A stretch of 64,000 nucleotides of DNA from an uncultured Subdoligranulum sp. (GTDB lineage: Bacteria > Bacillota > Clostridia > Oscillospirales > Ruminococcaceae). Position numbers and translations under genes: made by a program. Below, one piece after another: positions 41,243 to 49,684 of the stretch. Location of the stretch: assembly GCA_904374465.1 (NCBI GenBank), contig CAJFFY010000003.1, forward strand, positions 35,655 through 99,654. The letters run 5' to 3'. Positions within the stretch are counted from its first letter, which is position 1; the number at the start of each line of letters is the position of its first letter. The notes under the pieces were generated by a model. That model was not told where the DNA came from and ran no database searches. It saw nothing but the letters and a program-made list of their open reading frames with translations.

Positions 41243-41778
41243 TTGTTCTGGTCATCGGTGGTTCCGGCAGTGGCAAAAGCGAATATGCCGAGCGGCTGAC
41301 ATTGCGGCTGGCAGGGGATACGCCGCGCGTTTATCTGGCCACCATGCAGGTATGGGATGCGGAATGCCGCGCCCGGATAGCCAAGCATCGCCGTCAGCGC
41401 ACTGGACGGGGGTTTGTTACGGTGGAGTGTTCCCGGAACCTGGTGGGGCTGGACCCGTCGGCGCTTGACAGCAGTGGTACCATTTTGCTGGAAGATCTGG
41501 GCAATCTGGCGGCCAATGAACTGTATGCACCGGGGGCTACACCGGATAGGGCATACAAAAGCATTCTGGCAGGGCTGGAGCACATGGTTGCCGTCAGCCG
41601 ACATCTGGTCATTGTATCCAATGAAGTGGGGACCGGCGGGGAAGTGTACGCCGGCGAAACACAAATCTATCTGCAGTTGTTGGGTCACCTGCATCAGGCA
41701 CTGGCCTGCAGGGCCGACGCAGTCTGCGAAGTGGTGGCCGGACTGCCGCAGTATTACAAGGGGAGGGAAGCGGAATGA
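41239..41778 (+). CDS. cobU: adenosylcobinamide kinase / guanylyltransferase CobU
   Basis: Bifunctional enzyme (179 aa) that phosphorylates adenosylcobinamide and transfers GMP to it. P-loop G-G-S-G-S-G-K-S at residues 6-13, then Y-L-A-T-M-Q-V-W-D, and V-I-V-S-N-E-V-G-T-G-G. It is full length for CobU/CobP. It starts with GTG in a 4 bp overlap with cobT and overlaps cobS by 4 bp. Confidence 0.94.
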   Translation: MIVLVIGGSGSGKSEYAERLTLRLAGDTPRVYLATMQVWDAECRARIAKHRRQRTGRGFVTVECSRNLVGLDPSALDSSGTILLEDLGNLAANELYAPGATPDRAYKSILAGLEHMVAVSRHLVIVSNEVGTGGEVYAGETQIYLQLLGHLHQALACRADAVCEVVAGLPQYYKGREAE

Positions 41779-42551
41779 TTACAGCTGAAACGGTGGCGGT
41801 GGCGTTTGCCATGTTCAGTGCCATCCCCGTGCCGCAGCCCACCTGGAACGAAAAAAACATGCGGTACGTGCTTTGCGCCTTCCCGCTGGTGGGCGTGGTC
41901 TGTGCGGCAGCGTACGGACTGTGGGCGGCGGTGTGTGGCTACTGGCCGGTACCGGAATGGCTGCAGGCGGCGGGATATTGCCTGCTGCCGGTTTTCCTCA
42001 CCGGAGGAATTCATCTGGACGGGTACGCCGACACCTGCGACGCACTGGCCAGTTATGCCGACGCGGCCAAAAAGCAGGAAATTCTCAAGGATCCCCACTG
42101 CGGGGCTTTCGCCCTGATCAGGGTCTGCAGCTACTTTGTGGCCTATTTTGCCCTGTGCGCCTCCCTGACCATGGACCGCCGCACCCTGGCCTGTCTCGGG
42201 GTGGGGTTTGTGCTGGAGCGTGCCCTGTCCGGCTGGGCGGTGGCTGCCTTGCCCATTGCCAAACACACCGGCCTGGTCCATACCTTTGCCACGGCGGCGG
42301 ATCGCACCACGGTCCGCCGCATCCTCGCAGTGCTGGCCCTGCTGCTGTGTGCGGCGCTGGTGATGGTGGGCGGTGTGGCCGGTGGGGCCATGGTGGCGGC
42401 GGCGTTGGTGACCTTGTGGCGGTACCGTCATGTGGCACAGACTCAGTTCGGCGGGATTTCGGGCGATCTGGCCGGCTGGTTCCTGCAGAAGACGGAAATC
42501 TGGATGTTGGCGGCACTGGTGGTGTGCCGCATCGTGGAGGCAGGGGTATGA
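41775..42551 (+). CDS. cobS: adenosylcobinamide-GDP ribazoletransferase CobS
   Basis: Membrane enzyme (258 aa) joining adenosylcobinamide-GDP to alpha-ribazole (phosphate). The active-site motif G-G-I-H-L-D-G-Y-A-D-T-C-D-A lies near residue 76; several hydrophobic helices fill the rest. Coupled by ATGA overlaps on both sides. Confidence 0.95.
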   Translation: MITAETVAVAFAMFSAIPVPQPTWNEKNMRYVLCAFPLVGVVCAAAYGLWAAVCGYWPVPEWLQAAGYCLLPVFLTGGIHLDGYADTCDALASYADAAKKQEILKDPHCGAFALIRVCSYFVAYFALCASLTMDRRTLACLGVGFVLERALSGWAVAALPIAKHTGLVHTFATAADRTTVRRILAVLALLLCAALVMVGGVAGGAMVAAALVTLWRYRHVAQTQFGGISGDLAGWFLQKTEIWMLAALVVCRIVEAGV

Positions 42552-42886
42552 CACTGATTCTGGGACCGCTTTACAGCGGCAAACGGGCCTTTGCCTGCCG
42601 GCTGTTGCACTGCACCGAGGCGGAACTGTCCAAGTTTGCCGTATGGGATGTGCAGGACCAGGCCGCCCGGGCGGAGGATCTGGAAGCGCTGGCTGCGCAG
42701 CTGGCGTCTTACCCGGTGGTCATCGCCACCGAGGTGGGCGGCGGGGTGGTTCCCGTGGAGGCGGCCCAGCGCACCGCCCGGGAAGCTGCCGGACGGCTCA
42801 ACTGCCTGCTGAGCGCCCGGGCCGACACGGTGGTGCGGGTCTTTTACGGTTTGCCCATGGTTTTGAAAGGAAGTCTGTCAGAATGA
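42548..42886 (+). CDS. truncated CobU-like P-loop protein
   Basis: Small protein (112 aa) that starts with a CobU-style P-loop, T-L-I-L-G-P-L-Y-S-G-K-R, and ends with a CobU-style C-terminus: V-I-A-T-E-V-G-G-G-V-V-P, then A-G-R-L-N-C-L-L-S-A-R-A-D and V-F-Y-G-L-P. The middle of about 60 residues, which in CobU holds the guanylylated His region, is missing. It overlaps cobS and cobC by 4 bp each, so it is under coupling like its neighbours and unlikely to be debris. A full CobU is encoded two genes upstream. Function unknown; it may be a kinase-only or regulatory form. Confidence 0.75.
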   Translation: MTLILGPLYSGKRAFACRLLHCTEAELSKFAVWDVQDQAARAEDLEALAAQLASYPVVIATEVGGGVVPVEAAQRTAREAAGRLNCLLSARADTVVRVFYGLPMVLKGSLSE

Positions 42887-43485
42887 TCATTTATCTGTTG
42901 CGTCACGGCACCACGCAGTACAACGTGGAAAAGCGGTACCAGGGTCAGCGAGACATCCCGCTTTCGGAGGAAGGCCGCGCCCGCGTCCGCCGGGCGGATT
43001 TTACCACCGATGTGGTCTATGTCTCGCCGCTGACCCGTGCCCGGCAGACGGCTCAGATTCTTTTCCCGGAGGCCCGGCAGATTGTGGTGGAGGACCTCAA
43101 GGAGATGAACTTCGGCAGCTTTGAGGGCCGCAACTATATCGAGATGGAACATGACCCGGACTACCTTGCCTGGGTGGAAGCCAACTGTGAAACCAGCTGC
43201 CCCGACGGGGAGCGCAAGGACCAGTTCTGTGCGCGTACCTGTGCTGCCTTTGCCAAACTGGTGGACCAGGCACTGCGGGAAAAACGGGACAAGCTGGTGA
43301 TTGTGGCCCATGGGGGCACCCAGATGGCGGTCATGGAGCGGTATTGTGTGCCGCACCATGAATATTACCATTGGTGCGCGCCCAATGCGGGCGGATACAA
43401 ACTGGATGCGTCCCTGTGGCCTGAAAAACAGGAACTGACCCTGCTGGAAACGGTGCAATATACCCGGGAGCCGAGCCAATGCTGA
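42883..43485 (+). CDS. cobC: alpha-ribazole phosphatase CobC-like
   Basis: Histidine phosphatase (200 aa) with the phospho-His motif L-R-H-G-T-T near residues 6-11, S-P-L-T-R-A-R-Q-T-A near 55 and a second His in V-A-H-G-G-T near 145. In cobalamin operons this fold removes phosphate from alpha-ribazole phosphate or cobalamin phosphate. Assignment rests on the operon, since the fold alone is common. Confidence 0.85.
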   Translation: MIIYLLRHGTTQYNVEKRYQGQRDIPLSEEGRARVRRADFTTDVVYVSPLTRARQTAQILFPEARQIVVEDLKEMNFGSFEGRNYIEMEHDPDYLAWVEANCETSCPDGERKDQFCARTCAAFAKLVDQALREKRDKLVIVAHGGTQMAVMERYCVPHHEYYHWCAPNAGGYKLDASLWPEKQELTLLETVQYTREPSQC

Positions 43486-44447
43486 TCTGTGTTGCCATTG
43501 TGCTGGGCTTTTTGCTGGATCTTTGGCTGGCCGATCCGGCCTGGATGCCCCATCCGGTGGTGTTCATGGGACGATGCATCACTCGGCTGGAAAACCTGCT
43601 GCGGGCCGGATTGCCCGCCACACCCCGGGGCGAACGGATGGCCGGACGCATTCTGGCATTCATGCTGCCGGCGGGAACGCTGCTCCTCACGGGCGGTGTC
43701 TGCTGGTTGGCGGACCGGCTCCATCCCTTGGCCGGACTGGCGGTGCAGACCCTCTGGTGCTGGCAGGCTCTGGCCGTCAAAGGACTGGCGGTGGAGAGCC
43801 GCAACGTGTACCGCTATCTGGCTGCCGGGGATCTGCCGGGCGCCCGCAAGGCGGTATCCCGCATTGTGGGGCGGGACACCCAGGCACTCACCCACGAGGG
43901 CGTTACCAAGGCTGCCGTGGAAACGGTGGCAGAAAACTTTTCCGACGGTGTGGCGGCCCCCCTTTTTTATATGCTCCTGGGCGGTGCACCGCTGGCCCTT
44001 TGCTATAAGGCCATCAACACGATGGACAGCATGGTGGGGTATAAAAATGAAAGATATCTGCACTTCGGTCGGGCGGCGGCCAGATTGGACGATGTGGCCA
44101 ACTATCTGCCTTCCCGGCTGGCGGCCCTGTTCTGGATTGGTGCAGCGGTCCTGACTGGGGCAAACGGCAGGCAGGCCTGGCGTATCTGGCGGCGGGATCG
44201 ACGCAACCATGCCAGTCCCAACAGTGCCCAGACGGAATCCGCCTGCGCCGGGGCGTTGGGGGTGCAGCTGGCGGGGCCGGCGTACTATTTCGGCGAATAC
44301 TATGACAAACCCACCATCGGGGACGCAACCCGTCCGGTGGAACCCCGGGACATTCTGCGCGCCAACCGGATGTTGTACGTGGCCGCCGTCCTGGCGGGGG
44401 CGGTGGGACTGGTTTGCCGCGCGGGAGTTCTTTATCTTTTGAGGTGA
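43479..44447 (+). CDS. cbiB: adenosylcobinamide-phosphate synthase CbiB
   Basis: Membrane enzyme (322 aa) that attaches (R)-1-amino-2-propanol (phosphate) to adenosylcobyric acid. The opening L-L-D-L-W-L-A-D-P-A-W-M-P-H-P-V is diagnostic. Also visible are D-G-V-A-A-P-L-F-Y near residue 155 and K-A-I-N-T-M-D-S-M-V-G-Y near 178. Overlaps cobC by 7 bp. Confidence 0.95.
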   Translation: MLICVAIVLGFLLDLWLADPAWMPHPVVFMGRCITRLENLLRAGLPATPRGERMAGRILAFMLPAGTLLLTGGVCWLADRLHPLAGLAVQTLWCWQALAVKGLAVESRNVYRYLAAGDLPGARKAVSRIVGRDTQALTHEGVTKAAVETVAENFSDGVAAPLFYMLLGGAPLALCYKAINTMDSMVGYKNERYLHFGRAAARLDDVANYLPSRLAALFWIGAAVLTGANGRQAWRIWRRDRRNHASPNSAQTESACAGALGVQLAGPAYYFGEYYDKPTIGDATRPVEPRDILRANRMLYVAAVLAGAVGLVCRAGVLYLLR

Positions 44448-44451
44448 CGGA

Positions 44452-45504
44452 ATGCAGTTGGTACATGGCGGCGATTGGGCCGGATATGAAGCGGAATACG
44501 GGCGCTCTGCACTGGATTTTTCCGCCAATGTGAGCCCGCTTGGGGTGCCCCAAGGGGTACAAAGGGCCATTGCGGCTGCGGCGGTGCGGTCGGATCGCTA
44601 TCCGGACCCTCTGTGCCGGGAACTTTGCGCAGCGCTGGCACAAAGGGAAAATCTGTCCCCGGATTGGATTCTCTGCGGCAACGGCGCAGCGGATCTCATC
44701 TGGCGTCTGGCCGCCGCACGGCGGCCGCGCCGGGCGTTGCTTCCGGCCCCGGCCTTTGCCGAGTATGCGGCGGCGCTGCAAAGTGTGGGCTGCCGGGTGG
44801 ATCGCCACCTGCTTTCCGAAAGGGAAAACTTCACCCTGGATCCGGCCTTCCTCCAGGCCATCACCCCGGAAACCGAGATGGTCTTTTTGTGTGAGCCCAA
44901 CAATCCCACCGGCCGTACCACGCCTATGCCGCTTTTGCTCCGTGTTCTGGACCGTTGCTGTGCGGTGGGCGCGGTTCTGGTGGTGGACGAATGTTTTGGG
45001 GACTTTCTGGACGATCCTGCGGCTCATACCCTGGTTCCGCAGCTGGCCCGGCATCCCCGGCTGGTGATTCTCAAGGCGTTTACCAAACTGTATGCCATGG
45101 CCGGGGTCCGTCTGGGCTATGCACTTTGTTCGGACCCGGCGCTGGTGGAACAGCTGCGTGGGGCAGGGTCCCCCTGGTCGGTCAGCAGCCTGGCGCAGGC
45201 CGCGGGTCTGGCGGCTTTGCAAGAAAACGCCTATGTGCAGCGGGTGCGCGCGCTGGTTCAGACACAACGTCCCCTGTTGGAAGAGGGACTTCGTGCGCTG
45301 GGCCTGCGGGTGATACCCGGGCAGGCCAACTATCTTTTATTCCGGTGCACCAGGCCGTTGGTGGTCCCATTGAAAGAGCGCGGCATTCTTTTGCGTAGTT
45401 GCGGGAACTATCCGGGACTGGACGACAGCTGGTACCGGACCGCGGTGCGCACCGAACCGGAAAACCGCCGTCTTCTGGCGGCACTCAGGGAGATTCTGTC
45501 ATGA
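44452..45504 (+). CDS. cobD: threonine-phosphate decarboxylase CobD
   Basis: PLP enzyme (350 aa) making (R)-1-amino-2-propanol phosphate for CbiB, its neighbour. It has D-F-S-A-N-V-S-P-L-G near residue 22, C-E-P-N-N-P-T-G-R near 147 and the PLP lysine in K-A-F-T-K-L-Y near 210. It closely resembles histidinol-phosphate aminotransferase, but the operon decides the call. Confidence 0.93.
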   Translation: MQLVHGGDWAGYEAEYGRSALDFSANVSPLGVPQGVQRAIAAAAVRSDRYPDPLCRELCAALAQRENLSPDWILCGNGAADLIWRLAAARRPRRALLPAPAFAEYAAALQSVGCRVDRHLLSERENFTLDPAFLQAITPETEMVFLCEPNNPTGRTTPMPLLLRVLDRCCAVGAVLVVDECFGDFLDDPAAHTLVPQLARHPRLVILKAFTKLYAMAGVRLGYALCSDPALVEQLRGAGSPWSVSSLAQAAGLAALQENAYVQRVRALVQTQRPLLEEGLRALGLRVIPGQANYLLFRCTRPLVVPLKERGILLRSCGNYPGLDDSWYRTAVRTEPENRRLLAALREILS

Positions 45505-46997
45505 ACCAAACCAAACCAGCCCGCTGCATCATGGTGCAGGGGACGATGTCGGGGGCCGGCAAGAGCCTGCTGTGTACGGCACTCTGCCGGATTTTCGCCC
45601 AGGATGGCCTGCGGGTGGCTCCGTTCAAAAGCCAGAACATGGCGCTCAACAGTTATGTCACCCGTGAGGGGCTGGAGATGGGACGTGCCCAGGTGGTCCA
45701 GGCCCAGGCGGCAGGCATCGAGCCGGATGTGCGGATGAACCCGATCCTGCTCAAACCCTGCAGCGATACCGGCAGTCAGGTCATCGTCCGGGGAGAGGTG
45801 CGCGGCCAGATGCCGGCCGCGGAATATTTCCGTTTCAAAAAGCAATTGGTTCCCGAGATTCTGGATGCCTACCGCAGCCTGGCGGCCGAATATGACGTGA
45901 TTGTCATCGAAGGCGCCGGCAGCCCCGCCGAAATCAACCTCAAGGCGGATGACATCGTCAATATGGGGCTGGCCAAGTTGGTCAATGCCCCGGTCCTGCT
46001 GGCCGGAGATATTGACCGGGGCGGAGTTTTTGCCCAATTGTACGGGACCGTGGCATTGCTGGAAGAGGAGGAACGGGCACGCATCGGGGGACTCGTCATC
46101 AACAAATTCCGGGGCGATCCCGAGATCCTGCGTCCGGGCCTCTCTATGCTGGAGGAACGCACCCATCTGCCGGTGCTGGGGGTAGTGCCGTACCTGGCGG
46201 TGGAAATTGACGACGAAGATTCCCTGGCGCCCTGTCTGGGCACAGCCTCGGTTCACAAAGCGGTGGACGTGGCCGTGATCCGTCTGCCCCGTATTTCCAA
46301 TTTTACCGATTTCACCCCGTTAGAGAGCCATCCGGCGCTGGGCGTGCGCTATGTGACGGAGCCGGCGGCGCTGGGCCATACCGACCTGATCATTCTGCCC
46401 GGGACCAAAAACACCATGGAAGACCTGCTCTGGTTGCGCCAGAACGGACTGGAAGCATCCATCCTCAAGGCGGCCGCCGCCGGAACGCCGGTACTGGGGG
46501 TCTGCGGCGGCTACCAGATGCTGGGCCGGACTTTGAGTGATCCCGCCGGAACCGAAGGCGGTCTGCCGGGACGCACGCTGCGCGGCCTGGAACTTTTGCC
46601 GGTGAATACCACCTTTACGGCGGAAAAAACGCGAACCCGTGTACAGGCGACGGTTCCGGACGGACCGCTGGCCGGGGCGGCGCTGGAAGGATATGAGATC
46701 CATATGGGCACCACTGCGGTGGAAGGAACTCCTTTCTGCCGCCTGGCAGGGGGAACCCCCGAAGGCTGCCGCAGCAACCTGGTTTTTGGCACCTATCTGC
46801 ACGGGCTTTTTGATACGGGAGAACTGACGGTGAAACTGGCCGACTGGCTTTGCAGCCGCAAGTGCATTGCCCCGCAGCGGGCCGTTCCCATCAGCCATGC
46901 GGCTTACCAGCAGCGTCAGTTTGATGTCCTGGCGGATGGGGTGCGGCACGCCCTGGATCTGCCGGCCATTTACCGCCTGATGGAGGAATACCGATGA
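45501..46997 (+). CDS. cbiP: cobyric acid synthase CbiP
   Basis: Amidates the b, d, e and g side chains of adenosylcobyrinate diamide (498 aa). P-loop G-T-M-S-G-A-G-K-S near residues 13-21, then F-K-S-Q-N-M-A-L-N-S. Glutaminase nucleophile Cys in G-V-C-G-G-Y-Q-M-L-G near residue 334. It overlaps cobD and cbiC by 4 bp each. Confidence 0.95.
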   Translation: MNQTKPARCIMVQGTMSGAGKSLLCTALCRIFAQDGLRVAPFKSQNMALNSYVTREGLEMGRAQVVQAQAAGIEPDVRMNPILLKPCSDTGSQVIVRGEVRGQMPAAEYFRFKKQLVPEILDAYRSLAAEYDVIVIEGAGSPAEINLKADDIVNMGLAKLVNAPVLLAGDIDRGGVFAQLYGTVALLEEEERARIGGLVINKFRGDPEILRPGLSMLEERTHLPVLGVVPYLAVEIDDEDSLAPCLGTASVHKAVDVAVIRLPRISNFTDFTPLESHPALGVRYVTEPAALGHTDLIILPGTKNTMEDLLWLRQNGLEASILKAAAAGTPVLGVCGGYQMLGRTLSDPAGTEGGLPGRTLRGLELLPVNTTFTAEKTRTRVQATVPDGPLAGAALEGYEIHMGTTAVEGTPFCRLAGGTPEGCRSNLVFGTYLHGLFDTGELTVKLADWLCSRKCIAPQRAVPISHAAYQQRQFDVLADGVRHALDLPAIYRLMEEYR

Positions 46998-47671
46998 GTG
47001 TACAGCATACGCTGCCTGCGGATATCGAGCGTACCAGCATGCAGATCATAGAGGAAGAACTGAACCGGCGGGACATCGCCATTCCCGGCGACAGAGCGGC
47101 GGTGGTGCGGCGGGTCATTCATACCACGGCAGATTTCGATTATGCCGAGACGCTGCACTTCACCAAGAACGCCGTAGCACAGGGTATTGAAGCCCTGAAA
47201 ACGGGCGCCCCGCTGGTGACCGATACCAATATGGCGCTGGCCGGTATCAGTAAGCCCTCCCTGGCGGCGCTGGGGTTGACGGCCCATTGCTATATGGCGG
47301 ACCCGGAGGTGGCACAGGCTGCCCGGCAGGGGGGCACCACCCGGGCGGTGGCCGCCATGCAGCATGCGGCCCGGACTTGCCCCAAGGCAGTCTTTGCCAT
47401 CGGCAACGCGCCCACCGCCTTGCTGGCGCTCTGTGACCTGATGGAAGGGCAAGCACTGCGCCCCTCGCTGATCATTGCGGTCCCGGTGGGCTTCGTCAAC
47501 GTGGTGGAGAGCAAGCAGCGGCTGTTTGCCCTGTGTGAGGAAAAAGGCGTGCCCTGCATTGCGGCGATGGGGCGCAAAGGGGGCAGCACCGTGGCGGCCG
47601 CTATCTGCAATGCATTACTGTATTCCGCCACCGACCGTCTGGATCCGACGGCACGGGGCTGGCAAGGGTGA
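46994..47671 (+). CDS. cbiC: cobalt-precorrin-8 methylmutase CbiC
   Basis: Moves the C11 methyl to C12 to give cobyrinic acid (225 aa). It has R-R-V-I-H-T-T-A-D-F with catalytic His near residue 40, then D-T-N-M-A-L-A-G-I near 78 and F-A-I-G-N-A-P-T-A-L near 135. It is the last biosynthetic gene, although its step comes mid-pathway. Confidence 0.95.
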   Translation: MSVQHTLPADIERTSMQIIEEELNRRDIAIPGDRAAVVRRVIHTTADFDYAETLHFTKNAVAQGIEALKTGAPLVTDTNMALAGISKPSLAALGLTAHCYMADPEVAQAARQGGTTRAVAAMQHAARTCPKAVFAIGNAPTALLALCDLMEGQALRPSLIIAVPVGFVNVVESKQRLFALCEEKGVPCIAAMGRKGGSTVAAAICNALLYSATDRLDPTARGWQG

Positions 47672-47675
47672 AACC

Positions 47676-48689
47676 ATGAAAAGTGTTCAAAAACGAAGAG
47701 CCGCTGCGCCGGTTGTGTTGACGATTCTGGCAATCTGTGTGGCGGTTGCCGCTCTGGCGGCACTCTGCCTGGGGAGCCAGCCCTATACGCTTGCCCAACT
47801 CTGGCAGGCGCTGGGAAGCCGTGGGGAACAGGACCCGGTCTGGCGGGTGCTTGCCTATGTGCGGCTGCCGCGTATGCTGGGCGGGCTGTTTTCCGGGGCG
47901 GCCCTGGCGGTGGCGGGGGTACTGCTCCAGGCGGTACTCAACAATGCCATGGCCAGCCCCAATGTCATCGGCGTCAATGCGGGGGCAGGCTTTTTTGCCC
48001 TGTTGGCCATGGTGGTGGTCCCGGCTGTGCCCGGCGCCATGCAGTTTGCCTCTTTTCTGGGGGCACTGGGATGTTCCATGCTGGTATATCTGCTGGCCTG
48101 GCGTGCGGGGCTTTCCCGTACCACGCTGGTCCTGGCGGGGCTGGCGGTCAGCGGCATGCTGACGGCCGGCATCAATACCCTGAAACTGCTCTGGCCCGAA
48201 ATCGTGGCCAGTTCTCCGGGCTTTCTCACCGGCGGCCTGTCCGGCGTCACCGTGAATATGCTGGCGGCGGCTTTTCCGTATTTTGTGGTGGGCATGCTGC
48301 TGGCGCTCTTCCTGGCGGTGGATCTGAACGTCCTCTGCCTGGGGGAAGAAAGTGCCACCGGGCTGGGGCTGAATGTCACCCGGACCCGGTTCCTGGGCAT
48401 TCTGGCGGCGGCTTTGCTGGCCGGGGCGGCGGTGAGCTTTGCGGGGCTTTTGAGCTTTGTGGGCTTGCTGGCGCCGCATATTGTCCGCCGACTGGTGGGC
48501 ACCGATCACCGGGTGCTGGTTCCCGCCTCGGCGCTGCTGGGCGCGGCGTTTGTGACGGTCTGCGATATCGCGGCCCGGCTGCTCTTTGCGCCCTTTGAAT
48601 TGCCGGTGGGCATCCTGCTGTCCCTGATCGGCGGTCCGTTCTTCCTGAGCCTGCTGTTGCATCGGAAAAGGGGGCGTCTGTATGTTTGA
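47676..48689 (+). CDS. FecCD/BtuC-family ABC permease without a cognate binding protein
   Basis: Membrane permease (337 aa) with about nine helices. The motifs R-L-P-R-M-L-G-G-L-F-S-G-A-A-L near residue 63 and F-V-G-L-L-A-P-H-I-V-R near 268 are standard for the family. It differs from the first permease of the array (about a third shorter loops, different helix sequences), so it is not a recent duplicate. Only an ATPase gene follows; no binding protein gene is adjacent. It may share the lipoprotein at 28919 or use one encoded elsewhere. Confidence 0.9.
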   Translation: MKSVQKRRAAAPVVLTILAICVAVAALAALCLGSQPYTLAQLWQALGSRGEQDPVWRVLAYVRLPRMLGGLFSGAALAVAGVLLQAVLNNAMASPNVIGVNAGAGFFALLAMVVVPAVPGAMQFASFLGALGCSMLVYLLAWRAGLSRTTLVLAGLAVSGMLTAGINTLKLLWPEIVASSPGFLTGGLSGVTVNMLAAAFPYFVVGMLLALFLAVDLNVLCLGEESATGLGLNVTRTRFLGILAAALLAGAAVSFAGLLSFVGLLAPHIVRRLVGTDHRVLVPASALLGAAFVTVCDIAARLLFAPFELPVGILLSLIGGPFFLSLLLHRKRGRLYV

Positions 48690-49431
48690 ACTCCAACACG
48701 TGGCCGTGGGGTATGACGCCCAACCCGTTTTGCGGGATGTCAGTTTTACGGCGCAGGACGGTCAGATCACCGCACTGGTGGGGACCAACGGCTGCGGCAA
48801 AACCACCCTGCTCAAGGCCATCGCACGGCAACTGCCGCTGCAGCAAGGGCAGATTCTGCTGCAGGGGCGCTCCATCCAATCTTTCGACCGCAAAGAATTT
48901 GCCCGGGCAACTGCCTTTATGCCCCAGGTGCGCAACATTCCGGAAATCACCGTGCGGGGCCTGGTCAGTCATGGCCGGTTCCCGTATCTGGGGCTTTCCC
49001 GCCAGATGACGACGAAGGACCGCGTCGCGGTGGAAAAGGCCATGCAGGCCACCGGCGTCGCCCGCTGGGCCGACCGGGATCTGCGGGAACTTTCGGGCGG
49101 CGAGCGCCAGCGTGTCTATCTGGCCATGGCCCTGGCACAGGGCGGGGATACCATTTTGCTGGATGAGCCGGCCACCTATCTGGATGTGGCGGCACAGTTT
49201 GAATTGCTGGAATTGCTGCAGGGGCTTGCCGGGCAGGGCAAGGCGGTTTTGCTGGTCTTGCACGATCTGGCCCAGGCGCTGCAGTACAGCGACCGGGTGG
49301 CGGTTCTGGCACAGGGAAAGCTGGCGGCGTTTGACACCCCGGCCAACCTGTTCTCGTCCCGGATTCTGGACGGCATTTTTGGCGTGACACTCTGCCGTGC
49401 GCCGGAGGGAACCTATTATCTGCGCCGGTAA
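48682..49431 (+). CDS. FepC/BtuD-family ABC ATPase
   Basis: ATPase (249 aa) partner of the permease it overlaps by 8 bp. Walker A is G-T-N-G-C-G-K-T, the signature L-S-G-G-E-R-Q-R and Walker B I-L-L-D-E-P-A-T-Y-L-D. The substitution of Pro-Asn by Thr-Asn in Walker A and of Thr-Asn-His by Ala-Thr-Tyr after Walker B are minor variations. It is the last gene of the cobalamin array; no clear terminator follows before the SRP RNA promoter. Confidence 0.9.
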   Translation: MFELQHVAVGYDAQPVLRDVSFTAQDGQITALVGTNGCGKTTLLKAIARQLPLQQGQILLQGRSIQSFDRKEFARATAFMPQVRNIPEITVRGLVSHGRFPYLGLSRQMTTKDRVAVEKAMQATGVARWADRDLRELSGGERQRVYLAMALAQGGDTILLDEPATYLDVAAQFELLELLQGLAGQGKAVLLVLHDLAQALQYSDRVAVLAQGKLAAFDTPANLFSSRILDGIFGVTLCRAPEGTYYLRR

Positions 49432-49451
49432 AATCCATGGCGGGGACCCCC

Positions 49452-49480
49452 TTGCAATTATCTTTACAATATTGTATAAT
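49452..49480 (+). promoter_or_regulatory. promoter of the SRP RNA gene
   Basis: TTGCAA (49452-49457), 17 bp spacer, TATAAT (49475-49480). Strong, as expected for a stable RNA. Confidence 0.85.
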
Positions 49481-49486
49481 AGCTTT

Positions 49487-49660
49487 CGCGGACAGGGCTG
49501 AATTGCGCTGTTTTGCGTACAGATGCGGGCCCCGTGCGTGGGCGGCCTGTGAACCATGTCAGGCGGGGAACCGAGCAGCATTAAGCGGCGCTCGTCCAGT
49601 GCTGCGGCAAGCCTGCATCTGTACGCAAAGCAGCGCAGCCGCGTGCTCTGCCCGCTTTTT
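49487..49660 (+). ncRNA. ffs: signal recognition particle RNA
   Basis: The domain IV core is plain: GTGAACCATGTCAGG followed by GGGGAACCGAGCAGCATTAAG. A long hairpin is formed by GCGCTGTTTTGCGTACAGAT (from about 49505) and ATCTGTACGCAAAGCAGCGC. The outer arms GCGGACAGGGC and GCTCTGCCCGC extend it almost to the ends, and CTTTTT closes the transcript at about 49660. About 170 nt, with no separate Alu domain visible, so it differs from the longer B. subtilis scRNA. It precedes dnaX as in B. subtilis. Confidence 0.9.
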
Positions 49661-49684
49661 CTCGTTTTTGGGGGAGGTGTGCCT

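Noticed and set aside
42548..42886. Frameshift or assembly error as the cause of the short CobU-like gene
   Set aside because: No missing CobU middle is found in the other frames, and both ends form the ATGA overlaps seen throughout the operon.
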